A model generated the notes under the pieces. It saw only the letters and a program-made list of their open reading frames with translations. It did not search any database and was not told the DNA's origin. The position numbers and the translations under genes are program-made. Below are positions 46,133 through 54,635 of a stretch of 64,000 nt of DNA, one piece after another. Within the stretch, counting starts at the first letter, position 1; every line of letters starts with the position of its first letter. The DNA comes from Novosphingobium percolationis (GTDB taxonomy: Bacteria; Pseudomonadota; Alphaproteobacteria; Sphingomonadales; Sphingomonadaceae): assembly GCF_020179425.1 (NCBI RefSeq), contig NZ_JAILYM010000004.1:310001-374000 (forward strand), given 5' to 3'.

Positions 46133-46627
46133 TTACAGCATTCCCAGTTCGAGCTTGGCTTCATCGCTCATCTTCTGGGGGTCCCAAGGCGGATCCCACA
46201 CGAGATTCACGTCGGCATCGCGCACCCCGGGCACCGCGCCGACGCGCAGTTCGACTTCGCCCGGCATCGATTCGGCCACCGGGCAGTGCGGCGTGGTCAG
46301 CGTCATCGTCACCGCGACGTGGCCATCATCGGTGACATCGACGCCGTAGATCAGGCCAAGGTCGTAGATATTGACCGGGATTTCGGGGTCGAAGATGTCG
46401 CGCAGTGCGGCGATCACGCCTTCGTAGATCGCGCCGCCCGGTTCGCCTTCGGCCTGCCCTTGCGGCTTTTCGGCGAGGAAGCCGTCCAGGTAGTCGCGCT
46501 TGCGTTCGAGCTTTTCGGCGGCGGTTTCCTTGGGCGTCTCTTCAACGGCGTCCTCGACGAACACGCGGCGGGGCGCTTCGACGCCTTCCACTTCCTCGAT
46601 CGCAAACTTGCGGGTTTCGTCGCTCAT
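46133..46627 (-). CDS. sufT: SUF system protein SufT (DUF59/MIP18 family)
   Basis: Fe-S maturation factor of 164 residues. An acidic/Lys-rich N-terminal region precedes the DUF59 domain (about 60-160) with DPEIPVNIYDLGLIYGVDV and MTLTTPHCPVAESM, including the conserved Cys of the MIP18 fold. Family members promote delivery of clusters to target proteins. Its start overlaps the sufS stop by four bases. Confidence 0.92.
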   Translation of the reverse strand: MSDETRKFAIEEVEGVEAPRRVFVEDAVEETPKETAAEKLERKRDYLDGFLAEKPQGQAEGEPGGAIYEGVIAALRDIFDPEIPVNIYDLGLIYGVDVTDDGHVAVTMTLTTPHCPVAESMPGEVELRVGAVPGVRDADVNLVWDPPWDPQKMSDEAKLELGML

Positions 46628-47835
46628 CCGAAGATCCTCATCGTCCTCTCGATGCCGCGCACGAGCGCGGCGATATCGCTTTCATCGCTGTAGATGCCGA
46701 AACTGGCGCGCGCGGTGGCAGGCACGCCCAGATGATCCATCAGGGGCTGCGCGCAGTGGTGACCCGCGCGGATCGCCACGTTTTCCTCGTCGAGAATCGT
46801 GCCGAGATCGTGCGGGTGCACGCCATCGAGCGCGAAGCTGACGATGCCGGCACTTTCCTCCGGCCCGAACAGGCGCAAGGTGTTGAAGCGCGACAGCTCG
46901 GCGCGCGCCTTGCGCACCAGTTCCGCTTCGTGGGCATGGATGGCATCAAGGCCGAGGCCTGCCACGAAGTCCGCCGCGACGCCGAAGCCGATCGCCTCGA
47001 CGATGGCGGGCGTGCCCGCCTCGAAGCGCTGCGGCGCGGGCGCCCAGGTGGTGCGTTCGAAGGTGACCCGGTCGATCATCGAGCCGCCACCCTGCCAGGG
47101 CGGCATGGCGTCGAGGATCTCCGCCTTCGCCCACAGCGCGCCGATGCCGGTGGGGCCATAGAGCTTGTGCGCCGAGAAGGCGTAGAAGTCGCAGCCCAGC
47201 GCTTTCACGTCGACAGGCAGGCGGGCAACGGCCTGGCAGCCATCGAGCAGGATCTTCGCCCCGACGGCATGGGCCAGTTCCACCGCACGCTTGGCATCGA
47301 GCACCGAGCCGAGCACGTTCGAGACGTGCGCCAGCGCAACGAGCTTGTGCGCGGGGGTCAGCATGGCCTCTGCCGCGTCGAGATCGATCCTGCCGTCCGC
47401 GGTCAGCGGGCAGACGTCGATTTCAAGGCCGGTGCGCTGCTGGATCAGCTGCCAGGGAACGATGTTGGAATGGTGCTCCAGCTGCGAGAGCAGCACGCGG
47501 TCGCCCGGCTTGAGGTTGGCCAGGCCCCAGCTCTGCGCGACGAGGTTGATCGCCTCGGTCGCGCCGCGCGTGAACACCAGTTCGCTGTCCTCGCCACCGA
47601 GCAGCGCGGCGACGCGGCGGCGCGCGGCTTCGTAGCCGAGCGTCATCTCCGCCGAGCGCGTATAGACCCCGCGATGGACGGTGGCGTAGTCCGCACCCAG
47701 CGCACGGGTGACCGCGTCGATCACGACTTGCGGCTTCTGCGCAGTGGCTGCGCTGTCGAGATAGTGCCAGCGCTGGCCATCGGCGTTGACGAGGCCGGGC
47801 CACTGGTCGAGCCGGGTGAGCGTATCGGTGGTCAC
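46624..47835 (-). CDS. sufS: cysteine desulfurase SufS
   Basis: PLP enzyme that takes sulfur from cysteine for Fe-S assembly. The 403-residue protein has YLDSAATAQKP near residue 25, LEHHSNIVPW with the conserved His near 122, the PLP Lys in SAHKLYGPTGIG near 225 and the active-site Cys in AGHHCAQPLM near 360, the group II desulfurase form. The start is GTG at 47835, overlapping the sufD stop (GTGA). A SufE or SufU partner is not encoded in the operon. Confidence 0.95.
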   Translation of the reverse strand: MTTDTLTRLDQWPGLVNADGQRWHYLDSAATAQKPQVVIDAVTRALGADYATVHRGVYTRSAEMTLGYEAARRRVAALLGGEDSELVFTRGATEAINLVAQSWGLANLKPGDRVLLSQLEHHSNIVPWQLIQQRTGLEIDVCPLTADGRIDLDAAEAMLTPAHKLVALAHVSNVLGSVLDAKRAVELAHAVGAKILLDGCQAVARLPVDVKALGCDFYAFSAHKLYGPTGIGALWAKAEILDAMPPWQGGGSMIDRVTFERTTWAPAPQRFEAGTPAIVEAIGFGVAADFVAGLGLDAIHAHEAELVRKARAELSRFNTLRLFGPEESAGIVSFALDGVHPHDLGTILDEENVAIRAGHHCAQPLMDHLGVPATARASFGIYSDESDIAALVRGIERTMRIFG

Positions 47836-48566
47836 AGCAGGCCCTCCAGCGCGGCGATGGCCGCGTGCGTCAGCGTTTCCTCGTCGGCAGCGCCGACGAA
47901 GGCTTCGGCGATGAAGGCCTGGAGCATCAGCTTCTTGGCCTCGGCAGGCGGAAGCCCGCGCGATTGCAGGTAGAACAAGCCCTGTGCGTCGAGTTCGCCG
48001 ACCGCGCAGCCGTGGGCGCACTTGACGTCATCGGCATAGATTTCGAGTTCGGGCCGGGCATTGGCCGTCGCGGTGCGATCGAGCAGCATGGCGCGGATCG
48101 ACTGTTCGCCGTCGGTGCCGATAGCTCCGCGCTCGACCACAACACGGCCGAGATAGGTGCCGGTGGCGTGGCCTGCGAGGACCGAGCGCACGACCTGGTT
48201 CGACGTGGCGTCAGGCTCGGCGTGGATGACTTCGGTGACGATCTCGAGCGTCTGGTTGCCGCCCGCCAGTTGCGCCGCGCCGAAGTGGAAGTTGGCGCCC
48301 TTGCCCAGCGTCACGCGCACCGCCACGCGGCCATAGGCGCGCCCGGCGTTGAGCACGCGCAGGTCGTAGTCCGCGCCTTCGCCCAGCACGATCTCGATAT
48401 CGCGCGCCTGCGGCCCGGCGGCATCGACCACGATCGAGAGCGCCGCCGTCTCGCCCGCGCCCAGCACGATGCGTTCGCTTGCCACCGGCCAGAGCGTTTC
48501 GAGCGCGGCGATGTCGGCGTAACGATACGCCTCGTCCCGGCGGGTCGGAAGCGTGGCCACGGTCAT
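47832..48566 (-). CDS. sufD: SUF scaffold subunit SufD, short form
   Basis: Subunit of the SufBCD scaffold. At 244 residues it is far shorter than E. coli SufD (423), keeping mainly the beta-helix core and C-terminal SufC-binding region: LGRVVVERGAIGTDGEQ, the conserved DVKCAHGCAVGELD (about 190-203) and FYLQSRGLPPAEAKKLML. Short SufD is usual in sphingomonads, so I do not call it truncated. Four-base overlaps on both sides. Confidence 0.92.
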   Translation of the reverse strand: MTVATLPTRRDEAYRYADIAALETLWPVASERIVLGAGETAALSIVVDAAGPQARDIEIVLGEGADYDLRVLNAGRAYGRVAVRVTLGKGANFHFGAAQLAGGNQTLEIVTEVIHAEPDATSNQVVRSVLAGHATGTYLGRVVVERGAIGTDGEQSIRAMLLDRTATANARPELEIYADDVKCAHGCAVGELDAQGLFYLQSRGLPPAEAKKLMLQAFIAEAFVGAADEETLTHAAIAALEGLL

Positions 48567-49306
48567 GCGACGACGGCCTCGTAGCCGTTCTCTTCCAGTT
48601 CCAGCGCCAGTTCCGCTCCACCTGACCGGACGATGCGACCATTGGCCAGGACGTGGACGAAGTCGGGCTTCACGTAATCGAGCAGGCGCTGGTAGTGGGT
48701 GATCAGCAGCACCGCCTTGCCGGGCTTGCGCATGATGGCGTTGATGCCTTCGCCGCAGATGCGCAGCGCGTCGATGTCGAGGCCGGAATCGGTCTCGTCG
48801 AGGATCGCCAGCTTGGGATCGAGGATGCCCATCTGCACCATCTCGGCGCGCTTCTTCTCGCCGCCCGAAAAGCCGACGTTCACCGGACGCTTGAGCATGT
48901 CCATGTCCATGCGCAGCAGCCCTGCCTTTTCCTTGGCCAGCTTGAGGAACTCTCCGCCCGACAGCGGCGCTTCGCCACGGCTCTTGCGCTGGGCATTGGC
49001 CGCTTCGCGCAGGAACTGGACGAAGGACACGCCGGGAATCTCGACCGGATACTGGAAGCCGAGGAACAGGCCCGCAGCGGCGCGCTCGTGCGGCTCCATC
49101 GCCAGCAGGTCGGCGCCATCGAAATCGACCGAGCCGCCCGTCACTGCGTAGCCGGGACGGCCGCCGAGCGTGTAGGCGAGCGTCGATTTCCCTGCGCCGT
49201 TCGGCCCCATGATCGCGTGAATCTCGCCCGCATTGATGGTGAGCGAGAGACCCTTCAGAATGGGCTTGCCCGCGACTTCGTTGGCGAGGTTGTCAATCTT
49301 CAGCAT
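48563..49306 (-). CDS. sufC: SUF ATPase SufC
   Basis: ABC-type ATPase of the SufBCD complex, 247 residues. Walker A GPNGAGKST is near 34-42, the SufC-specific FLGFQYPVEIPGV near 88-100, signature VNVGFSGGEKKR near 140 and Walker B LAILDETDSGLD near 165-176. The ATG at 49306 overlaps the end of the upstream small gene by 14 bases. Confidence 0.96.
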   Translation of the reverse strand: MLKIDNLANEVAGKPILKGLSLTINAGEIHAIMGPNGAGKSTLAYTLGGRPGYAVTGGSVDFDGADLLAMEPHERAAAGLFLGFQYPVEIPGVSFVQFLREAANAQRKSRGEAPLSGGEFLKLAKEKAGLLRMDMDMLKRPVNVGFSGGEKKRAEMVQMGILDPKLAILDETDSGLDIDALRICGEGINAIMRKPGKAVLLITHYQRLLDYVKPDFVHVLANGRIVRSGGAELALELEENGYEAVVA

Positions 49307-49670
49307 TGCGTTTTCCGGTGGTGCAATTGGCAAGATAATCGGCGCGGACCTCGTCGAAGAGGTCGCGCCAGCTGCGTTCGATGGCCCGCGCGTCGTCGAG
49401 CTGCTTCTGGCGGGCATCGAGCTGGGCGAGCGCGGCGGTGGTGGTCGCCTGACCGCTCGCGCCGCTGGGCGGTGTCGCCAGCAGGGTCGCACGTTCCTGC
49501 GCGATGGCGCGCTGTTCGGCATAGGCGCCCGCTGCAAACTGGGTGCGGCGGTGCGGTTCGTCGCGGATGATAGCGCGCATGTCGCTGCGGTTGCAGGTCT
49601 TCACCGCCGCCAGCGCAGGCGCGGCATCGGGCACGTCGGCGCCAAGCATGAGGGCGGCAAGCATGATCAC
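49293..49670 (-). CDS. hypothetical small exported protein in the suf operon
   Basis: Protein of 125 residues. The N-terminus is a short hydrophobic stretch ([10 protein letters not shown]) ending near APALAA, a probable signal peptide. The rest is helical and charged, with Cys residues near both ends (KTCNRS and ANCTTG) and a stretch ERATLLATPPSGAS. It starts with a four-base overlap with the DUF559-like gene and overlaps sufC by 14 bases, so it is translated within the suf transcript. No family recognised. Confidence 0.7.
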   Translation of the reverse strand: MIMLAALMLGADVPDAAPALAAVKTCNRSDMRAIIRDEPHRRTQFAAGAYAEQRAIAQERATLLATPPSGASGQATTTAALAQLDARQKQLDDARAIERSWRDLFDEVRADYLANCTTGKRNAED

Positions 49671-50197
49671 CGCGCAGGGCCTCGCGGACGCGCGGCAGGG
49701 CGACCCGATGACGGGCGGCCTTGCCCATAGCTGGCGCCGGGACCGCCACGCGCAGGACCGCCGAACGAGCGGACCGGACGCGCGGGCCGGGTCAGCGCCG
49801 TGACGGCGGCGCGCACCTGTGCGACCACACCCGCCACGTCGGCCAGCACGGCTTCAGGGTCGAAACGCAGCACGGTGAGTTTCTGTTCGGCAAGCTGGCG
49901 GTCGGCGCGCTCGGCGAGCGCGGGATCGCCACCCAGCATGATCGCGATGGGACGCTGGCGGCACTGGAAATCGGCGATCACCGAACCTGCTACCGCCTTG
50001 CGCTTGAACAGCAGCGCGGGGAACGCTTCGACCAGTGCAGCCGACAGCGCCTGTTCGGCCTCGGTCGGAAAGCGGCGCTGTTCACGTGCAACATCGTGGA
50101 TGCGATCGAGCCGCGAGGCCGAAATGGCGCGCTTGGGGTTCGCGCCGGGGGCGACATTCGCGGGGCCGGCAGGGCGCAGGGTAAGGGTTTTCTTCAA
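49667..50197 (-). CDS. DUF559-like protein (degenerate nuclease fold) in the suf operon
   Basis: Protein of 176 residues. The central part (about 40-130) has the DUF559/very-short-patch-repair-like order: [16 protein letters not shown], then [25 protein letters not shown], and [15 protein letters not shown]. The acidic catalytic residue that normally follows IADF (EVDG-type) reads IMLGGD, so nuclease activity is probably lost. The C-terminal 40 residues are Arg/Gly/Pro-rich and may bind nucleic acid. Overlaps sufB and the next gene by four bases each. Confidence 0.78.
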   Translation of the reverse strand: MKKTLTLRPAGPANVAPGANPKRAISASRLDRIHDVAREQRRFPTEAEQALSAALVEAFPALLFKRKAVAGSVIADFQCRQRPIAIMLGGDPALAERADRQLAEQKLTVLRFDPEAVLADVAGVVAQVRAAVTALTRPARPVRSFGGPARGGPGASYGQGRPSSGRPAARPRGPAR

Positions 50198-51699
50198 CCG
50201 ACCGATCCTTCAAGGCTGATGCCGAGAAGCTTCTGCGCTTCCACGGCGAATTCCATCGGCAGCTGCTGCAGCACCTCGCGCGCGAAACCGTTGACGATCA
50301 GCGCCACCGCGTCTTCCTGCGCAAGTCCGCGCTGCATGGCGTAGAACAGCTGGTCGTCCGAGATCTTGCTGGTGGTCGCCTCGTGCTCGATCGTGGCGCT
50401 GGGATTGCGCACTTCGATGTAGGGCACGGTGTGCGCGCCGCATTCCGCACCGAGCAGCAGCGAATCGCACTGCGTGAAGTTGCGCACGCCTTCGGCCTGC
50501 GGCGCGACGCGGACGAGACCGCGATAGGTGTTGTTCGACTTGCCTGCGCTGATGCCCTTCGACACGATGGTCGAGCGCGACCCCTTGCCGTTGTGGATCA
50601 TCTTGGTGCCGGTATCGGCCTGCTGGTGGTTGTTGGTGACCGCGACCGAGTAGAATTCGCCCACCGAATCCTCGCCGTTCAGCACGCACGAGGGATACTT
50701 CCACGTGATCGCCGAGCCGGTTTCGACCTGCGTCCACGACACCTTCGAGCGCGCGCCCTGGCACAGCGCGCGTTTGGTCACGAAGTTGTAGATGCCGCCA
50801 AGGCCCTCGGCGTTGCCGGGATACCAGTTCTGCACGGTGGAATACTTGATCTCGGCATCGTCGAGCGCGACCAGTTCGACCACGGCGGCGTGGAGCTGGT
50901 TTTCGTCGCGCTGCGGCGCGGTGCAGCCTTCGAGGTAGGAGACGTAGGAACCCTTGTCGGCCACGATCAACGTGCGTTCGAACTGGCCGGTGTTTTCCGC
51001 GTTGATGCGGAAATAGGTCGACAGCTCCATCGGGCAGCGCGTGCCTTCGGGGATGTAGACGAAGGTGCCGTCCGAAAAGACCGCGCAGTTCAGCGCGGCG
51101 AAGTAATTGTCGTGCATCGGCACGACCTTGCCCAGCCAGCGCCGGACCAGATCGGGGTATTCGCGGATCGCCTCGCTGATCGAGCGGAAGATCACACCTG
51201 CCGCTTCCAACTCCTTGCGGAAGGTGGTGGCGACCGAAACGCTGTCGAACACGGCATCGACCGCGATCTTGCGCGCGCCTTCGACGCCAGCGAGCACCTT
51301 CTGCTCTTCCAGCGGAATGCCGAGCTTTTCGTAGACGCGCAGGATCTCGGGATCGACCTCGTCGAGGCTGCCCAACGCCTTCTTCTGCTTGGGCGCGGCC
51401 CAGTAATAGGCCTCCTGGTAGTCGATCGGCGGGATCGACAGCTTGGCCCAGTTGGGCGTGGGCATCGTCAGCCAGTGGCGATAGGCCTTCAACCGCCATT
51501 CGAGCATCCACTCCGGCTCGTCCTTCTTGGCCGAGATGAAGCGCACGGTGTCTTCGGACAGGCCCTTCGGCCCGTACTCCTGCTCGATGTCGGAGACCCA
51601 GCCGTGTTCGTATTCGGCGACGCGGGCCGCAGCCTCGCGCGCGGCCTGGTCCTTCACAGGCTCGTCCTGCACGGGTTGGTTGAGGATATTGTCGCTCAT
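50194..51699 (-). CDS. sufB: SUF scaffold subunit SufB
   Basis: Main scaffold of the SufBCD complex, 501 residues. Typical features are YYAAPKQKK-like [29 protein letters not shown] [53 protein letters not shown] and [16 protein letters not shown] with its Cys. The set is full length. Begins four bases before the regulator stop; first structural gene of the operon. Confidence 0.97.
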   Translation of the reverse strand: MSDNILNQPVQDEPVKDQAAREAAARVAEYEHGWVSDIEQEYGPKGLSEDTVRFISAKKDEPEWMLEWRLKAYRHWLTMPTPNWAKLSIPPIDYQEAYYWAAPKQKKALGSLDEVDPEILRVYEKLGIPLEEQKVLAGVEGARKIAVDAVFDSVSVATTFRKELEAAGVIFRSISEAIREYPDLVRRWLGKVVPMHDNYFAALNCAVFSDGTFVYIPEGTRCPMELSTYFRINAENTGQFERTLIVADKGSYVSYLEGCTAPQRDENQLHAAVVELVALDDAEIKYSTVQNWYPGNAEGLGGIYNFVTKRALCQGARSKVSWTQVETGSAITWKYPSCVLNGEDSVGEFYSVAVTNNHQQADTGTKMIHNGKGSRSTIVSKGISAGKSNNTYRGLVRVAPQAEGVRNFTQCDSLLLGAECGAHTVPYIEVRNPSATIEHEATTSKISDDQLFYAMQRGLAQEDAVALIVNGFAREVLQQLPMEFAVEAQKLLGISLEGSVG

Positions 51700-52127
51700 G
51701 CAGTCAACTCTGGGCTCGAAATCATGGGGCGGGCCAATTGGACCAGCGAGACGCCAGCCAGCGCGCCGCGCAAGGCGGCATCGACGACAGGCCAGTGCGG
51801 GCGCACGGTGCAGGCCGCTTCCAGCGTACAGTCGTTGCGCCCATGGATGGAACAGGTAGCGAGTGCAATCGGGCCTTCGACCGCCTCAATGATATCCGCC
51901 AGCGTGATCGCAGCGGCGGGCCGGGCAAGCTTGAACCCGCCGCCAGCGCCGCGCACCGACTTGATCAGCCCGGCGGCGGACAGCTTGCTGACCAGCTTCT
52001 GCACCGTGGGCAACGGCAGGCCGGTTTCATCGGCCAGTTGCTGGGCATTGACGCGCGGCTGGCCGCAATGGCGCGCGGCCGCGCTCATCGCCACGACGGC
52101 ATAGTCTGCCATGCTGGAAAGCCGCAT
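51696..52127 (-). CDS. Rrf2 family SUF-system regulator (IscR-like)
   Basis: Regulator of 143 residues. The winged HTH (about 1-75, [21 protein letters not shown] as recognition part) is followed by Cys-92, Cys-100 and Cys-106, likely ligands of a 2Fe-2S cluster, which in IscR sense Fe-S status. The extra spacing (C-x7-C-x5-C) is like the SUF-specific branch of Rrf2 rather than E. coli IscR. It heads the suf operon and probably represses it when cluster-loaded. A palindrome lies upstream. Confidence 0.94.
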   Translation of the reverse strand: MRLSSMADYAVVAMSAAARHCGQPRVNAQQLADETGLPLPTVQKLVSKLSAAGLIKSVRGAGGGFKLARPAAAITLADIIEAVEGPIALATCSIHGRNDCTLEAACTVRPHWPVVDAALRGALAGVSLVQLARPMISSPELTA

Positions 52128-52167
52128 CGGATTGCCCCGGGTGAAAGGTCCGACTCAACAAATCAGA

Positions 52168-52181
52168 CCGGATTGCTCCGG
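52168..52181. promoter_or_regulatory. candidate suf operator: CCGGA-TTGC-TCCGG
   Basis: A 14-bp inverted repeat 41-54 bp upstream of the suf regulator start codon. The position suits self-regulation of the suf operon by its Rrf2 protein. The sequence itself is not a recognised IscR site. Confidence 0.45.
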
Positions 52182-52248
52182 TTATCTAGGCGCGGGGAAC
52201 CGCAAAGGCAAGGCGCTGCCACCCCTCGCTTTTGTCAGGCCCTTTGGT

Positions 52249-53256
52249 TCAGGCGAAATCGCTCGGCATAGCGGCGAAGCTGGGGCTGACTTCGCGGAAG
52301 TTGCGCAGATCGAGCAAGGCCGACAGCACCGGCGCGTCGCTATCGCCCAGCCGCGCCGGGGTGCGGCCGGCAAACAGGCGCAGTTCGCGGATCATGTGCG
52401 ACTGGTCGTAGAACTGGTCCTCGACCACCGCGATCTGGTCTGCCGGGGTATCGGGGTGCCCCAGCAGCGCCGCCGCGCGCAACGCGCGGTACTTGCGCGC
52501 GAGCTGCTTGGGCGGAAGGCCGAAATAGTGATCGACGAGGCGCTGCAACTGGCGCGGCGAATACGGTGACTTCGCCATGAGATCCTCGACCATCGGCGAG
52601 AGCGCACCGCCGAGCCATTCGGCGACCGTGGCGATCAGCTTGGCATGGGCGGGCGGCACGTCGCGCAGCAAGGGGCGGAGCGCCGCCGAGGCCATTTCGA
52701 CCATCGCGTCCGCCGTCAGCCCCGGCGGATCGCCCGCCGCGCAGCCGGGCGCATTGTAGGCCGCCTTGAGGCGCGCCGCAAACATGGCCAGCGACGGATC
52801 GATCAGGTCCGCCGCATCGAGCAACCGGTTGGCGTGCGTCGCCGCCGAGAGTCCGCCGGTCAGCGCGCCCCAGCCCATCGGGCTGATGGCGGCACCGAAC
52901 ACGTGCCAGGGGCCATCGACCAGGATCGGGGCCGCCGCCGAGAGCGGGGTCACCAGACTCGCCTGGTGGCTGGAATCGACGTTGCCATCGCGCACGAACA
53001 GCTGCGCCTCGCCCCGCAGGAAGAAGGCCAGCAGGCCTGCGCTGGCGGGACGCACGTCGGAAATCAGCGATTCGTCGCAGCGGAAATGGAAGAAGGTGGT
53101 GATGAAGGGGGCCAGCGCTTCGGGCGCGGGGAGGTATTCGAGATGGATGAGCGCCGGATTGGTCAGCGGCATCTTCGCCAGCGCCGCACGGCGCCGTTCG
53201 AATTCCTGCGCCTGATCCGCCAGCGCGGCCGCAGCCTGATTGTTTGCACGCCCCAT
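52249..53256 (-). CDS. AraC family transcriptional regulator
   Basis: Protein of 335 residues. A long N-terminal sensing region (about 25-210; includes LPAPEALAPFITTFFHFRCDE, ending in a domain resembling the N-terminal part of DUF6597-like AraC proteins) precedes two HTHs (about 230-320: YSPRQLQRLVDHYFGLPPKQLARKYR and YDQSHMIRELRLFAGRTPA). The ATG at 53256 is preferred because an earlier start would read through a strong minus-strand terminator; the frame is open upstream with a hydrophobic stretch. Confidence 0.88.
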   Translation of the reverse strand: MGRANNQAAAALADQAQEFERRRAALAKMPLTNPALIHLEYLPAPEALAPFITTFFHFRCDESLISDVRPASAGLLAFFLRGEAQLFVRDGNVDSSHQASLVTPLSAAAPILVDGPWHVFGAAISPMGWGALTGGLSAATHANRLLDAADLIDPSLAMFAARLKAAYNAPGCAAGDPPGLTADAMVEMASAALRPLLRDVPPAHAKLIATVAEWLGGALSPMVEDLMAKSPYSPRQLQRLVDHYFGLPPKQLARKYRALRAAALLGHPDTPADQIAVVEDQFYDQSHMIRELRLFAGRTPARLGDSDAPVLSALLDLRNFREVSPSFAAMPSDFA

Positions 53257-53312
53257 TGCCTTGCCAGCCAATCGCCAAACGGCGGTCGCTGTCAAGCAAA
53301 TGCCCGTGAGGG

Positions 53313-53352
53313 CAACAAAAAAAGGCGGCCGCGCCAGGGGCACGGCCGCCCT
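53313..53352 (-). terminator. intrinsic terminator on the minus strand, upstream of the AraC gene
   Basis: Read on the minus strand, GGCGGCCG (53345-53352) pairs with CGGCCGCC (about 53325-53332) and is followed by seven T residues, a very strong intrinsic terminator. No known gene ends there on that strand; it would terminate a short leader or small RNA starting near 53430. Confidence 0.85.
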
Positions 53353-53430
53353 AAAGTCGAGAACCCGATACATCGCTGCACCGAGCCCTTCGGGTCGCAA
53401 GGCCCGTCTATGCGATGAAATGATTCGGGA
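53313..53430 (-). ncRNA. candidate terminated small RNA or attenuated leader
   Basis: On the minus strand a promoter-like pair TTGTCG-N17-AATCAT (about 53418-53446) precedes a roughly 110-nt stretch containing a small hairpin (GACCCGAAGGGCTC) and ending in the strong terminator at 53313-53352. A short open frame beginning MYRVLDFRAAVPLARP starts at about 53373, spans the terminator and is in frame with the AraC gene, so the structure may instead be an attenuator for it. Neither alternative can be decided from sequence. Confidence 0.4.
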
Positions 53431-53593
53431 ATTGTACGGATTCGACAAAATCGGTGGCATGCGTGCAACAGCAGGAAAGTTTTCTCGGGCCCGCGCGATC
53501 AAAGTGATATTTCGGTTACAATTGTGCCTTGGCCTGACGCGGGGCAGCCGCGATAGGGGCCTGCCTCCCCTTCGCGATGGACCGCGCCACCCC

Positions 53594-54625
53594 ATGCTCT
53601 ACCAAGCCATCCGGCCCCTGCTATTCCGTATCCCCGCCGAACCGGCGCACAAGCTGACGCTGGCCGCGCTCAAGACCATGCCGCTGGGCGGGCGGGCGCA
53701 GCCCGAGCCCAAGCTGGCGCAGCGCGTCGCGGGGCTGGTCTTTCCCAACCCCGTGGGCATGGCGCCCGGCTTCGACAAGAACGCCGAGGTGGCCGACGAA
53801 CTGTTCGACCTGGGCTTCGGTTTCGTCGAGATCGGCACCGTCACCCCGCGCCCGCAGGAAGGCAATCCCAAGCCGCGGCTGTTCCGGCTGGTGGAGGACC
53901 GCGCGGTGATCAACCGCATGGGGTTCAACAACGACGGCGCGGACAAGGTGGCGGCGCGGCTGCGCAAGCGGGCGGGCAAGCCCGGCATCCTGGGCGCGAA
54001 CATCGGGGCGAACAAGGATTCGGCCGATCGCGTGGCCGACTATGCGCAGATGACGCGCATCATGGCCCCGCTCGCCAGCTACCTGACGGTCAACATCTCC
54101 TCGCCCAACACGCCGGGCCTGCGCGCCTTGCAGGACGAAGGCGCGTTGGGCGAACTGCTCGACGCGGTGATCGAGGCGCGCGGGGGACAGCCGACGCCGG
54201 TGTTCCTCAAGCTGGCGCCCGATCTCGCCCACAGCGATGTCGATGCGATCTGCCGGATCGCGCTCGACAAGCGGCTCGACGCGCTGATCGTGTCGAACAC
54301 CACCATCACGCGCCCGAACCTGCGATCGCGCCACGCCGGGGAAACAGGTGGCCTGTCGGGCGAACCGCTCAAGGCGATGGCGCTGGAACGGCTGCGCGAA
54401 TTCCGCAAGGCGAGCGGCGGGCAGATCCCGCTGATCGGCGTGGGCGGCATCGCCAGCGCCGACGATGCGTGGGACCGCATCCGTGCGGGCGCGAGCCTCG
54501 TGCAGATATACAGCGCCATGGTCTACGAAGGACCCGGCCTTGCGCGGCGCATCGTCAAGGGGTTGGCAGAAAGGGTGCGCGCCGAAGGGCTTACCAGCAT
54601 TGCCGAGGCCGTCGGCAGCGAATAG
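53594..54625 (+). CDS. pyrD: dihydroorotate dehydrogenase (quinone), class 2
   Basis: Membrane-associated flavoenzyme oxidising dihydroorotate to orotate with quinone in pyrimidine synthesis. The 343-residue protein starts MLYQAIRPLLFRI, the amphipathic N-terminal helix pair that marks class 2, then PVGMAPGFDKNAEV, GFVEIGTVTPRPQ, NRMGFNNDG, TVNISSPNTPGLR with the catalytic Ser, SNTTITRP and LIGVGGI. All FMN and catalytic positions are present. The start at 53594 is chosen on family grounds; the long upstream extension to 53240 has no similarity. Confidence 0.96.
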   Translation: MLYQAIRPLLFRIPAEPAHKLTLAALKTMPLGGRAQPEPKLAQRVAGLVFPNPVGMAPGFDKNAEVADELFDLGFGFVEIGTVTPRPQEGNPKPRLFRLVEDRAVINRMGFNNDGADKVAARLRKRAGKPGILGANIGANKDSADRVADYAQMTRIMAPLASYLTVNISSPNTPGLRALQDEGALGELLDAVIEARGGQPTPVFLKLAPDLAHSDVDAICRIALDKRLDALIVSNTTITRPNLRSRHAGETGGLSGEPLKAMALERLREFRKASGGQIPLIGVGGIASADDAWDRIRAGASLVQIYSAMVYEGPGLARRIVKGLAERVRAEGLTSIAEAVGSE

Positions 54626-54635
54626 CCTTGGCGGC

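Noticed and set aside
47832..48566. SufD as a truncated pseudogene because of its short length
   Set aside because: The conserved C-terminal core is intact, overlaps with its neighbours are preserved, and short SufD is usual in this group.
53257..53595. Extended N-terminus for the AraC regulator
   Set aside because: It would translate through a strong intrinsic terminator; the conserved part begins at 53256. A leader peptide remains possible.
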